Below are positions 39,151 to 49,233 of a stretch of DNA of 64,000 bases, in pieces. This DNA is from Ruminococcus sp. (GTDB taxonomy: Bacteria; Bacillota; Clostridia; Oscillospirales; Ruminococcaceae), in the NCBI GenBank assembly GCA_029060305.1, contig JAIDUG010000055.1, forward strand, positions 1-64,000. Reading direction: 5' to 3'. The position numbers and the translations under genes were made by a program. Below the pieces are notes generated by a model. The model had not been told where the DNA came from. It worked only from the letters and a program-made list of their open reading frames with translations, and searched no databases. Every line of letters starts with the position of its first letter. Within the stretch, counting starts at the first letter, position 1.

Positions 39151-39996
39151 ATGGATAATATCATTGAAATAAGAAATCTCCGTTTCCGTTACGATTCAGA
39201 CAGTGAAAAGCCGTCCGCAGAGGTGCTGAAAGGAATAGACCTTGATATAAAGCAAGGTGAATTTATTGCGGTACTTGGTCATAATGGTTCGGGAAAATCC
39301 ACGCTTGCGAAACATCTCAATGCCATACTTCTGCCAACTTCAGGAAAGGTTACTGTTGACGGAATTGATACTGCTGACGATTCACGGCTTTTTGAACTCC
39401 GTCAGTGTGCCGGAATGGTTTTTCAGAATCCCGATAATCAGATAGTATCTTCTGTAGTTGAAGAAGATGTTGCTTTTGCACTGGAGAATTTAGGCGTACC
39501 TTACGAGGAAATGCGACAGAGAGTTGACGATTCACTGAAAGCCGTCAATATGTATGATTACAGATTTCATTCACCGGCACAGCTTTCCGGCGGTCAGAAA
39601 CAAAGGGTTGCTATTGCGGGAATTATTGCAATGCGTCCGAAGTGCATAATACTTGACGAGCCTACAGCTATGCTTGACCCTCAGGGCAGAAAGGAGGTGA
39701 TGTCAGCGGTGCGTGAGATGAACCGTAAATATGGGATAACAATTGTTCTGATTACTCACTATATGGAAGAAGCTGTCCAGTGTGACCGTGTGGTTGTAAT
39801 GGAAAGCGGACGTATTATTATGGACAATATCCCCGAAAAAGTTTTTTCGCAGGTGGAGCTTTTAAGAAAAATCGGTCTCGACGTTCCGCAGGTGACTGAA
39901 TTGTGCTGGGGTCTCAGAGAAGCAGGTGTTGATATTCCGCCGGAAATAATATCTGAGGAAGAATGTGTAAAAGTATTATTGAAATTATTAATTTGA
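39151..39996 (+). CDS. ecfA1: ECF transporter energy-coupling ATPase A1
   Basis: 281 aa; GHNGSGKSTLAKHLNAIL; LSGGQKQRVAIAGIIAMRPKCIILDEPTAMLDP. Confidence 0.93.
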   Translation: MDNIIEIRNLRFRYDSDSEKPSAEVLKGIDLDIKQGEFIAVLGHNGSGKSTLAKHLNAILLPTSGKVTVDGIDTADDSRLFELRQCAGMVFQNPDNQIVSSVVEEDVAFALENLGVPYEEMRQRVDDSLKAVNMYDYRFHSPAQLSGGQKQRVAIAGIIAMRPKCIILDEPTAMLDPQGRKEVMSAVREMNRKYGITIVLITHYMEEAVQCDRVVVMESGRIIMDNIPEKVFSQVELLRKIGLDVPQVTELCWGLREAGVDIPPEIISEEECVKVLLKLLI

Positions 39997-40009
39997 AAAG
40001 GAGTTATTT

Positions 40010-41134
40010 ATGAAAATGAAAAGAATGATTGCCGGTCTTATGGCAGTATTCGTTATGGGTGTGGGCGTACCTTATGTAAGTACGGTTACGGAAAATACTT
40101 CCGTAATGACAGCAAGTGCGGTTGATAGTGGTACATATGAATATCTCACATATTATAATTATGGAGATTATATTGAGATTTCTGGTTGTAGTAAGTCTGC
40201 AACAGAAGTTGTTATTCCGTCTGAGATAGACGGCTTACCAGTAACGAATATCGGAGAGCAAGCTTTTTATGAGTGCTGGAATTTAACATCAGTAGATATT
40301 GCTGACAGTGTAAAAAATATAGATGCTTTAGCATTTTGTTATTGCAAAAGTTTAAAAACGGTAAATATTCCTGATAGTGTTGAACGTATAGGAATGGATA
40401 CATTTGGATTTTGCAGTAGTTTAAAATCAATAAAATTGCCTGACAATATAAAAAGTATCGGAGATTATGCATTTTATGGTTGCAGTAATTTAGCATCAAT
40501 AGAGATTCCTGAAAGTCTTACAAAGATTGGTGGTTATGCTTTTTATAGAACATTATGGCTTGAAGAAAAAATGAAAGAAAATCCGTTTGTTGTAGTAAAT
40601 GAAATTTTGATTGATGGCAGAGCGTGTATAGGAGATGTAACTATTCCTGACGATGTAAAAAATATTGGATATGGTGCATTTGCTTCCAGTAGTGATTTGA
40701 AATCAATAGTTATTCCGGAGAGCGTAGTGAGTATTGGGGAAAGTTCATTCGGAGCGTGTGCAGAATTAGACAAAATAACTTTTTTAAATCCTGAATGTGA
40801 AATTGAGGGTGATAATTATACAATTACAAATAACTTTGAACATTTTTACGGTACTATATACGGTTATGAAAACTCAACCGCACAGGCATATGCTGAAAAG
40901 TACGGCAGAAGTTTTGTCTCACTCGGAAAAGTACCCGAAAAAGACCTCTCAGCAGGCGATATGAACGGCGACAACGAAGTAAGTATATCAGACGCTGTAT
41001 TACTTCAGGATTGTATTTTAGGTAAAAAGGAACTTACGGAAGAACAGTTGAAAAGTGCAGACCTCACAGGTGACGGTGTTGTTGACGTTTTTGACCTTGT
41101 TATGCTCAGACGTAAGGTTATATACGGCGAATAA
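40010..41134 (+). CDS. Secreted BspA-type LRR protein with C-terminal dockerin
   Basis: Signal peptide; LRR_5 repeats; C-terminal GDMNGDNEVSISDAVLLQDCIL...ADLTGDGVVDVFDLVMLRRKVI. Confidence 0.9.
   Translation: MKMKRMIAGLMAVFVMGVGVPYVSTVTENTSVMTASAVDSGTYEYLTYYNYGDYIEISGCSKSATEVVIPSEIDGLPVTNIGEQAFYECWNLTSVDIADSVKNIDALAFCYCKSLKTVNIPDSVERIGMDTFGFCSSLKSIKLPDNIKSIGDYAFYGCSNLASIEIPESLTKIGGYAFYRTLWLEEKMKENPFVVVNEILIDGRACIGDVTIPDDVKNIGYGAFASSSDLKSIVIPESVVSIGESSFGACAELDKITFLNPECEIEGDNYTITNNFEHFYGTIYGYENSTAQAYAEKYGRSFVSLGKVPEKDLSAGDMNGDNEVSISDAVLLQDCILGKKELTEEQLKSADLTGDGVVDVFDLVMLRRKVIYGE
40955..41131 (+). other. Dockerin domain coding region
   Basis: Two EF-hand-like duplicated segments. Confidence 0.85.
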
Positions 41135-41154
41135 ATAAAAAAGGGGTTATGATT

Positions 41155-42561
41155 ATGAAAATTAAAAGAATGATTGCCGGTCTTATGGCAGTATGTGTTA
41201 TTGGTATAAATTGCCAGTCATTAAGCAATATTTTTAATGTTACCAGAATAACGGCGTTTGCATCTTCAGAAAATACAGAGGATACATATGAACTTCTTAC
41301 ATACATAAACTATGGAGATTATATTGAGATTATCGATTGTGATTTTTATGTAGAAACGGTGGAAATTCCGGCAGAAATAGACGGTGTACCGGTAACAAGC
41401 ATCAGATATAATACGTTTTGTAATTGTTCCGATTTAAAATCAATAGTTATTCCGGATAGTGTGACAATTATCGGAGAACGTGCATTTTTTGGTTGTACAA
41501 GTTTAACATCAATAAAAATTCCGGATAGTGTAACAACTATCGGATATGGTGCATTTTATGATTGTACAAATCTGACATCAATAGAAATTCCGGATAACAT
41601 AAAAAATATTGAAGGTCAGGTATTTTATGGTACATCGTGGCTTGAAGAAAAGAGAAAAGAAAGTCCGTTTGTTATTGTAAATGAAATTTTAATTGACGGT
41701 TATACCTGCTCCGGTGACATAATTATTCCGGATAGTGTAACAAGTATCGGAGATGGTGCATTTCAAGGTTGTAACGGTCTGACATCAATAGTCATTCCAG
41801 ATAGCATAATAAGTATTGGAAATAATGCATTTTGGGATTGTAAAAGTTTGACGTCAATAGTCATTCCGGATAGCATAATAAGTATCGGAAATGGTGCATT
41901 TGGTGGTTGTTCTGATTTAAAATCAATAAAAATTTCTGACAGTGTAACTACTATCGGAAAAAATACATTTTATTATTGCACAGGTTTAACATCAATAGAA
42001 ATTTCCAAGAGATTAGACACAATCAGTGAAAATATGTTTAATCATTGTTATAGTCTGACAACAGTGGAAATTCCGGAAAGTGTAACAAGTATTGAATGGA
42101 TGGCATTTTATGAATGTGAAAATTTAACATCAATCACAATTTTAAATCCGGAATGTAAGATTTATGATAGAAATAATACAATTACAAATATAAATACTGG
42201 TAATGGCAATACAACACCTTATTTTAATGGGACTATTTATGGATATGATAATTCCACAGCACAGGCATATGCTGAAAAGTATGGCTGTAAATTTGTATCA
42301 CTGGGACAATTTACCGAAAAAGAAGTATTATTGGGAGACGTAAACGGTGACAATTTTGTAAATGCAGTAGATGCTACAATGGTACTTGTTGAGTATGCAG
42401 AACTTTCAACAGGAAATTCTTCAACATTAACGGAAAGTGCTGGAAAATCGGCTGATGTTAATAAGGACGGAATGATTAATGCAGTAGACGCTACTGTTAT
42501 TCTGCAATATTACGCACATCTTTCAACAGGCGGAACAGGTTCTATAGAAAATTTCACATAA
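41155..42561 (+). CDS. Secreted BspA-type LRR protein with C-terminal dockerin (tandem paralog)
   Basis: MKIKRMIAGLMAV signal nearly identical to upstream gene; many LRR_5 repeats; dockerin GDVNGDNFVNAVDATMVLVEYAEL...ADVNKDGMINAVDATVILQYYAHL; ATG 41155 better spaced than 41149. Confidence 0.9.
   Translation: MKIKRMIAGLMAVCVIGINCQSLSNIFNVTRITAFASSENTEDTYELLTYINYGDYIEIIDCDFYVETVEIPAEIDGVPVTSIRYNTFCNCSDLKSIVIPDSVTIIGERAFFGCTSLTSIKIPDSVTTIGYGAFYDCTNLTSIEIPDNIKNIEGQVFYGTSWLEEKRKESPFVIVNEILIDGYTCSGDIIIPDSVTSIGDGAFQGCNGLTSIVIPDSIISIGNNAFWDCKSLTSIVIPDSIISIGNGAFGGCSDLKSIKISDSVTTIGKNTFYYCTGLTSIEISKRLDTISENMFNHCYSLTTVEIPESVTSIEWMAFYECENLTSITILNPECKIYDRNNTITNINTGNGNTTPYFNGTIYGYDNSTAQAYAEKYGCKFVSLGQFTEKEVLLGDVNGDNFVNAVDATMVLVEYAELSTGNSSTLTESAGKSADVNKDGMINAVDATVILQYYAHLSTGGTGSIENFT
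41439..42130 (+). repeat. Intragenic 69-bp (23-aa) LRR tandem repeats
   Basis: Near-identical units, e.g. GTCATTCC(A/G)GATAGCATAATAAGTAT starting at 41791 and 41860. Confidence 0.85.
42334..42558 (+). other. Dockerin domain coding region
   Basis: Duplicated D-x-N-x-D calcium-binding segments with repeated NAVDAT. Confidence 0.88.
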
Positions 42562-42577
42562 AAAAGGAGCGATATAA

Positions 42578-43441
42578 TTGGCGGTACTTAAAACAGAAGA
42601 ACTCACTTATATATACAGTCAGGGGACACCTTTTGAAAAGACAGCAGTAGACCACGTAAACCTTGAAATAAAAGAGGGCGAAATTATAGGTATTATGGGA
42701 CATACCGGCTCGGGAAAATCCACGCTTATACAGCATTTCAATGCTCTGCTGAAACCCACTTCCGGAAAGGTCTACCTTGACGGCAGGGACATATGGGCGG
42801 ACAAGTCACAAATCCGTGAAGTCCGTTTCAAAGTAGGACTTGTCTTTCAGTATCCTGAGTATCAGATTTTCGAGGAAACCGTCTATAAGGATATTGCTTT
42901 CGGTTGCAGGAATATGAGACTTTCCGAAAATGAAATAAAACGACGTGTTACTGAAACAGTCCACGATATAGGACTTCCGGAAGAAATTCTCAGCTGTTCG
43001 CCTTTTGAACTTTCCGGCGGACAGAAAAGGCGTGTTGCGATTGCAGGAGTTATGGCAATGAATCCAAGAGTTTTAATTCTTGACGAGCCGTCGGCTGGTC
43101 TTGACCCTGTAGGACGTAAAAGAATTTTCGACTGTATAAAGGCTTATCACAAAAAAACAAAAAACACTATTCTCATAGTCTCGCACAGTATGGAAGATAT
43201 TGCTACATTTGCGGACAGGATTCTTGTTATGAACAAAGCTGGTATATTCTGTTTTGACGAAACTCCGAAAGTTTTTTCACGTGCGGAGGAAATTTCTGCA
43301 ATAGGTCTTGACGTTCCGCAGATAACAAGGATTTTTATTGAACTCAGAAAACACGGAATTGATTTCGGAGAAGAAGTTTATACGGTTGACAGTGCAAGAG
43401 AAGTCATTTTAAAGTATCTCAGGAAAAGGCAGGGTGTATAG
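42578..43441 (+). CDS. ecfA2: ECF transporter energy-coupling ATPase A2
   Basis: 287 aa; TTG start; GHTGSGKSTLIQHFNALLKPTSG; LSGGQKRRVAIAGVMAMNPRVLILDEPSAGLDP. Confidence 0.93.
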   Translation: MAVLKTEELTYIYSQGTPFEKTAVDHVNLEIKEGEIIGIMGHTGSGKSTLIQHFNALLKPTSGKVYLDGRDIWADKSQIREVRFKVGLVFQYPEYQIFEETVYKDIAFGCRNMRLSENEIKRRVTETVHDIGLPEEILSCSPFELSGGQKRRVAIAGVMAMNPRVLILDEPSAGLDPVGRKRIFDCIKAYHKKTKNTILIVSHSMEDIATFADRILVMNKAGIFCFDETPKVFSRAEEISAIGLDVPQITRIFIELRKHGIDFGEEVYTVDSAREVILKYLRKRQGV

Positions 43442-43444
43442 ATT

Positions 43445-44248
43445 TTGCTGAAAGATATTACAATAGGACAGTTTTTTCCGGCGGACAGCGTTATTCATCG
43501 GCTTGACCCACGTTTCAAAATAGTAATGACACTTCTTTTTATCATAATGCTTTTTACGGGACAGTCGGTTGTAAGCCTTGTTTTCGGAATAGCGTATACA
43601 TTAACAGCAATACTGCTTTCAAAAATAAAGCTGAAAATGTTTGCGAAAAGCATAAAACCTCTTATGCCGTTTCTTCTTGTGACGGCGTTATTGAATATAC
43701 TTTTCGTAAGCGGTGGAACGGTTTATTTCCATTGGAAATTCCTGAAAATCACTTCCGAGGGTATCAACGTAAGTGTGGTGATGATAATAAGAATTATAGT
43801 GTTGATTGCCGGAAGTTCACTGCTGACGTACACAACGTCGCCGATTACTCTGACGGATGCTGTTGAACGTCTGTTATCGCCTTTGAAGAAGTTTAAATTT
43901 CCGGTGCATGAGCTTGCAATGATGATGTCGATAGCACTGAGGTTTATTCCCACTCTTATTGAAGAAACAGATAAGATAATTTCCGCACAGAAAGCAAGAG
44001 GTGCGGAGATTGACACAGGAAGTATTAAGGACAGGGCGAAAAATCTTGTATCAATACTTGTACCGTTATTTATATCAGCATTCAGGAGAGCGGACGAGCT
44101 TGCAACGGCTATGGAATGTCGTTGTTACTGCGGAGGAGAGGGGCGGACAAGGTTGCGACAGCTGAAATCCGCTCCGAGAGATTATATAGCACTTGCGGTT
44201 ACAATAGGTTTCTTTGCGTGTGTTATTGTTATAAATATAATTTACTGA
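43445..44248 (+). CDS. ecfT: ECF transporter transmembrane subunit T
   Basis: 267 aa; SVIHRLDPRFKIV; AQKARGAEID; SAFRRADELATAMECRCY. Confidence 0.93.
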   Translation: MLKDITIGQFFPADSVIHRLDPRFKIVMTLLFIIMLFTGQSVVSLVFGIAYTLTAILLSKIKLKMFAKSIKPLMPFLLVTALLNILFVSGGTVYFHWKFLKITSEGINVSVVMIIRIIVLIAGSSLLTYTTSPITLTDAVERLLSPLKKFKFPVHELAMMMSIALRFIPTLIEETDKIISAQKARGAEIDTGSIKDRAKNLVSILVPLFISAFRRADELATAMECRCYCGGEGRTRLRQLKSAPRDYIALAVTIGFFACVIVINIIY

Positions 44249-44260
44249 GGATAAAGGAAA

Positions 44261-47200
44261 ATGAAAGTTAACAGAGACATTACAAAAAAATTTTCAAATA
44301 TCAGAAACAACAGATTCCTGAGATTTTTATATGACAAGGGAATATTATGTTTTCTGATTTCATTTATTATTCCTGCTGTAATAATGCTTTATGCGTTTGC
44401 ACAGAACGGAATACACCCTTTCGGAGACAGACAGATACTTGTTGTTGATTCGTGGCACCAGTACTATCCGTTTTTCCGTGTGGAAAGGGAAAAATTATTG
44501 AACGGCGGTTCATTTCTGTACTCATGGCAGAACGGTATGGGTACAAATTTTCTTTCGCTTATATCGTACTATGCAATGAGCCCTTTAAACTGGCTGTCTG
44601 TATTTTTTGACGAAGAAAATGTCAGAGATGCTTTTATGTATATACTTGTTGCGAAAATAGGTTTCAGCGGAGCATTTTTCAGTTGTTTTCTGAGGTATAC
44701 TTACAGACAGAAGAATTTTTCAGTATGTATGTTTTCGACAATGTTTGCATTGTGCAGTTACGTGCTTGGTTATTACTGGAATACAATGTGGTTTGATACG
44801 ATAGCACTGTTTCCGCTTGTAATGACCGGAGTAGTTGCTATATGCCGTGAAAGGAAATGGAAACTCTTTACATTTTCTTTGGCACTGTCGCTGATTACAA
44901 GTTATTATATAGGATATTTTACCTGTATATTCTGTATATTTATGTTTATGTCGGCAGGAATCATTGAACCTAAAGGCATTAAAGACTTTTTCATAAAATT
45001 GTTTATAATGGTGCGTTCTTCTATACTGGGAATAGCATTATCGGCATTTATAACACTTCCCGCATATTTCGGACTGCAACTCACATACAGTGCTGAGAAT
45101 AAATTCCCGAAAGATACGACTTTCTACGAAAAATGGACAGACCTTTTTGCAAATCTTCTTTCATTCAGTCAGCCTGTAAAGATTGAGGGTCTGCCTAATT
45201 TTGCTTGTGGAATGTTTGCAGTATTTCTTTTCGGAGTGTTTGTATTTTCAAACGGAATAAAAATCCGTGAAAAGATTTCGGGAGTGTTAATGCTTGCGGT
45301 AATCGTCGTAAGCTGTAATATGAACAAACTCAATTATATATGGCACGGATTCCACTTCACCAACCAGATACCATACAGATTTGCATTTATATTCTGTTTT
45401 GTGCTTGTGGCAATGGCTTTCCGTGCATATGACGTTATGATGAAAAAAGGTATAACAATATATCAGTTTGTACTTACGCTTATAGCACCTGCTGTTGTTT
45501 TTTGGCTGAATTACAGAAAAAGTCCGAAAGAATTTCCGTTTACTCAGACAAACAGAACAGTGTTGATTGTAGCCATTGCGGTAACACTTGTTGTAACAGT
45601 ATTATCAGCGATTATTAAAAACAGAAAATATAACATTGTATTTCTGCCGATATTTGCAGTAGCATGGGGAACGTTCTTCATGTTCTATATTGATTCCGAC
45701 GACTTTATAAAATTTGAAAATCTTCTTGACAAGGAAAAAACCAATCCGATAACAGCTTCCGTTATAGTGACAGCAATGTTTTTTGCAGTATTCGCACTTG
45801 TTAAGATTCTGAATATAAAAAATCATGCTTTAAGAAATACGGTTGCAGGAGTAACATTGTCGTGTGTACTGGGATTTGAACTTGTTGCAAATGCCGGAAT
45901 AGGTGTACAGACGGTCGGTACATCAGGATATACTTCATATCCGGACAGAAATAAAGAAGTACAGACATTGTTTTCGGATATACGTGAGAATGATAACGGA
46001 CTTTTTTACAGGACGGAAATGACAGGCACATATACTCTGAATGATAGTTCACTGTATGGATATTACGGACTTTCGCAGTTTTCGTCATCGGCAAATGTTT
46101 CAGTCACAAGACTTATGAGGAGAATCGGACTTTACGCTTCTGAAGCCGGAAACCGTTATTATTACCGTACTTCCACACCTGTAGTAAATTCACTTTTCGG
46201 AATAAATTACATTATGTCAAAAAAAGGCGTTTTGAAAAGTGAGGTAATGTCGCTTGAAATGCAGGACAGTAAAACAGGCGTTTATCTTTACAGGAATAAA
46301 TATCCTTTGTCACTGGGATTTATGATGAATGATGATATTCTTGAGCTTGAGGACAAGAATGCTGTAAATCCTTTTGAATATCAGAATAATATAATGAAAC
46401 TTGCTACAGGCAGTGAGGAGGCTTGTTTCACGGCTCAGCCGGTTGCACTTGTTGAATATAAGAATATGAAAGTGCAGAAAAACGGTTATGGTAATTATAG
46501 TTTTTCAAAGGAAAATGAAAATCTTTCCGCAAGTGCAATATACAGTTTTGCCGGTGTGGAAAACGGTTATTTATACGGTTACGCTAATAACGGTGCTTGT
46601 GATAAACTTTCCGTAAAAGCTGACGGAACGATTGTTGAAAGTGAAGTTTCTGTTGAAGATTATCCGGTAGCATTTCCTATGGGTGACGTTCCTGTAAACA
46701 GTACAGCAGATATTGAGATTTTCGCAAAAAGCGACAGCAAATCGGGAAGCTATAATCTTATGATTTATGCACTCAGAAAAGACGCTTTTGAAAAAGCCTA
46801 TAATAAACTTGCTGACGAACAACTTGAAATAACGTCTTTCAGCGATACGGAAATAAAGGGCGATATAGACGTTATTGAGGACGGTATATTATATCTGTCA
46901 ATGCCTTATGAAAAAGGCTGGACAGTAAAGGTTGACGGAGAAAACGTCAAAACTATGAAAGTACTTCACGCAATGCTGGGTGCGGAAGTACCGGCAGGAC
47001 ATCATACTATTGAAATTTCGTATATGCCGGAAGGTCTTGTCATGGGAGTTATCATTTCCGGAACAGCTCTTTTACTTTGCGGAGTAGTGGCATTTATTGA
47101 CGTTAAACGTCGCAAAAAGAAGAAAGACAGTGAAGTTACTGATATTCCGGAAGTTGAAACAGAGGAAGTAAAAGAAAATCATGAAGAATCCGGAAATAAT

Positions 47201-47284
47201 GAGCAGGAGGCGGAAAATGAGGAATCTGAAAATAATGACGGCTTACAGGGGGACGAATTATCACGGCTTTCAGATACAGAGTAA
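44261..47284 (+). CDS. YfhO-family membrane protein with acidic C-terminal tail
   Basis: 1007 aa; multiple TM; LVVDSWHQYYPFFRVEREKLLNGGSFLYSWQNGMGTNF; GWTVKVDGENVK; last TM then KKKKDSEVTD...SRLSDTE. Confidence 0.88.
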   Translation: MKVNRDITKKFSNIRNNRFLRFLYDKGILCFLISFIIPAVIMLYAFAQNGIHPFGDRQILVVDSWHQYYPFFRVEREKLLNGGSFLYSWQNGMGTNFLSLISYYAMSPLNWLSVFFDEENVRDAFMYILVAKIGFSGAFFSCFLRYTYRQKNFSVCMFSTMFALCSYVLGYYWNTMWFDTIALFPLVMTGVVAICRERKWKLFTFSLALSLITSYYIGYFTCIFCIFMFMSAGIIEPKGIKDFFIKLFIMVRSSILGIALSAFITLPAYFGLQLTYSAENKFPKDTTFYEKWTDLFANLLSFSQPVKIEGLPNFACGMFAVFLFGVFVFSNGIKIREKISGVLMLAVIVVSCNMNKLNYIWHGFHFTNQIPYRFAFIFCFVLVAMAFRAYDVMMKKGITIYQFVLTLIAPAVVFWLNYRKSPKEFPFTQTNRTVLIVAIAVTLVVTVLSAIIKNRKYNIVFLPIFAVAWGTFFMFYIDSDDFIKFENLLDKEKTNPITASVIVTAMFFAVFALVKILNIKNHALRNTVAGVTLSCVLGFELVANAGIGVQTVGTSGYTSYPDRNKEVQTLFSDIRENDNGLFYRTEMTGTYTLNDSSLYGYYGLSQFSSSANVSVTRLMRRIGLYASEAGNRYYYRTSTPVVNSLFGINYIMSKKGVLKSEVMSLEMQDSKTGVYLYRNKYPLSLGFMMNDDILELEDKNAVNPFEYQNNIMKLATGSEEACFTAQPVALVEYKNMKVQKNGYGNYSFSKENENLSASAIYSFAGVENGYLYGYANNGACDKLSVKADGTIVESEVSVEDYPVAFPMGDVPVNSTADIEIFAKSDSKSGSYNLMIYALRKDAFEKAYNKLADEQLEITSFSDTEIKGDIDVIEDGILYLSMPYEKGWTVKVDGENVKTMKVLHAMLGAEVPAGHHTIEISYMPEGLVMGVIISGTALLLCGVVAFIDVKRRKKKKDSEVTDIPEVETEEVKENHEESGNNEQEAENEESENNDGLQGDELSRLSDTE

Positions 47285-47978
47285 CGCTATTACAGTACAG
47301 GAAGTTTTGCAGAAAAGTGTTTCCAAAGTACTCAACGAAAAGGTTTCAATAACAGGCTGTTCACGGACAGATACAGGAGTACACGCCAATCAGTACTGTT
47401 TCAACGTCCGCACGGAAAGTCAGATTAGTACAAGAGGTTTTGTAAGAGGTGTAAACGGTAAACTTCCTGACGATATATCTATTCTCAGCTGTGAGGAAGT
47501 GCCTTTGGATTTTCACGCAAGATTTGATTGTAAAGGAAAGGAATATATTTACAAGATACATTGCAGTGAATCTAAAAATCCTTTTACAACCGACCTTATG
47601 TTACATTACCGCAGGAAACTTGATTTTGATGCTATAAAAAAGGCTTCACATTACTTTGTCGGAACTCATGACTTTGCTTCTTTCTGTGCGGACTGTACAA
47701 ATGTTTCAACAACTGTACGCACTATTTATTCGCTTGACATAGAAAATTATGGTGATACTGTGATAATACTTGTAAAAGGCGACGGATTTCTGTATAATAT
47801 GATTAGGATTATTGTCGGTACTCTTATTGATGTAAGTGAGGGAAGAATTTCGCCTGATGATATTCCTGATATTCTGAACGCAAAAGACCGTCTGAGAGCA
47901 GGCAGAACCGCAATGGCACACGGTCTGTATCTCAACAGGGTTTTTTACGACGAAAAAGATTTATTGGTGTGTGAATAA
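47217..47978 (+). CDS. truA: tRNA pseudouridine(38-40) synthase
   Basis: ATG 47217 with AGGAGG 6 nt upstream; MRNLKIMTAYRGTNYHGFQIQ; GCSRTDTGVHANQYC. Confidence 0.94.
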   Translation: MRNLKIMTAYRGTNYHGFQIQSNAITVQEVLQKSVSKVLNEKVSITGCSRTDTGVHANQYCFNVRTESQISTRGFVRGVNGKLPDDISILSCEEVPLDFHARFDCKGKEYIYKIHCSESKNPFTTDLMLHYRRKLDFDAIKKASHYFVGTHDFASFCADCTNVSTTVRTIYSLDIENYGDTVIILVKGDGFLYNMIRIIVGTLIDVSEGRISPDDIPDILNAKDRLRAGRTAMAHGLYLNRVFYDEKDLLVCE

Positions 47979-48009
47979 AAGAATTTTTTACGGCAGGGAG
48001 TGATATATA

Positions 48010-49176
48010 GTGCCGTCTTATGATGAGAATGACATTGTTGAAGTGAAAAAACGTGAACAAAGAAAAAAAAAATTAAGCAGATTTATTATATTCGTGCTTG
48101 TTGTAGGAGTGGCTTTGGGACTGTATTTTACAAAGGATATGTGGCTGAAAAAAATGAGAGGTATCGGCAGGCAGTACAGCACTATAATAAATTCAGGTAC
48201 GCTTGCAGAGGGTAATTTCCCGATTGAGATAACCGGAGAATACAGTTATCAGCTGAAACAAACTCAGGACAAGCTCATACTACTGAGTGATATACATATT
48301 TTTTTCTATAATACAGACGGCACATTAATGAGAAGACGACAACACGCATATACTAATGCAGTGCTTCAGGCAGATAACGGCAAGGCGTTGATTTACGAAA
48401 ACGGCGGTGACGATTTATGTATTGAGGATGAGGAAGATATTATCTATGAAAAGAATTTTGAAAACAATATAATGTTTGCAAGGATAAGTCCGGAGGGATA
48501 TTCGGCAGTCGTCACGACTTCTAACAATTATGACTGTGAAGTATTCATATACGACAAAAAGGGAAATGTCATTTATGAACGTAAGTGTATGGAACGTGTA
48601 AACGATATAAGTTTCACAGGGCAGAGCAGTGGTTGTGTGATAAGCTATATAAAAGCCGAAAACGGTTCTCTTGTAACTTCTGTACAACAGATAAACTTTA
48701 CCGAAAGTGCAGAAATATGGACTTCTGCCGGACTGAATACTGCCGGACTTGATGTATACGGATATGACGACGGTGCTTTTGTAGTGGGATTTGACGCTTG
48801 CGGTTATATAAACGGTAACGGTCAGATAAGTTCTTACTATCGTTATGACGGTGATATTGCAGGCGGTGCAAGTATCGGTGGAAAATCCGCCGTTATTATA
48901 AACAACGATGACAGACGTAAATATGTTATGGTACTTTTCAGCGGAAATGATACTGAATCACTTGTTATTGATTTGGGACAGGAAGCTGTTGACGTGGCAG
49001 TATATGACGGGCTTGCTTATGTTATGTGCAAGGAAGAAATCCGTGCATATGATTTCAGCGGTGAAGTCCGTTCAAAAGCCGGTATATCAGATGTCTATTC
49101 AGGGTTTGTCAGAAGCAGTGACTACATTTTTCTGAAAGGTTATAACAGGATTGACAGAATTGACTATGAAAGCTGA
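48010..49176 (+). CDS. DUF5711-like membrane-anchored beta-propeller protein
   Basis: 388 aa; GTG start; N-terminal TM, repeated beta-strand pattern. Confidence 0.65.
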   Translation: MPSYDENDIVEVKKREQRKKKLSRFIIFVLVVGVALGLYFTKDMWLKKMRGIGRQYSTIINSGTLAEGNFPIEITGEYSYQLKQTQDKLILLSDIHIFFYNTDGTLMRRRQHAYTNAVLQADNGKALIYENGGDDLCIEDEEDIIYEKNFENNIMFARISPEGYSAVVTTSNNYDCEVFIYDKKGNVIYERKCMERVNDISFTGQSSGCVISYIKAENGSLVTSVQQINFTESAEIWTSAGLNTAGLDVYGYDDGAFVVGFDACGYINGNGQISSYYRYDGDIAGGASIGGKSAVIINNDDRRKYVMVLFSGNDTESLVIDLGQEAVDVAVYDGLAYVMCKEEIRAYDFSGEVRSKAGISDVYSGFVRSSDYIFLKGYNRIDRIDYES

Positions 49177-49233
49177 TATTTTAAGACGAAAGGGGGAAAG
49201 GTACATCGGTATAATCTGTATGTACATATCAGA

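Noticed and set aside
40270-42130. Regularly spaced DNA repeats that might suggest CRISPR
   Set aside because: 69-bp periodicity is in frame with 23-aa LRR_5 units; no spacers or cas genes
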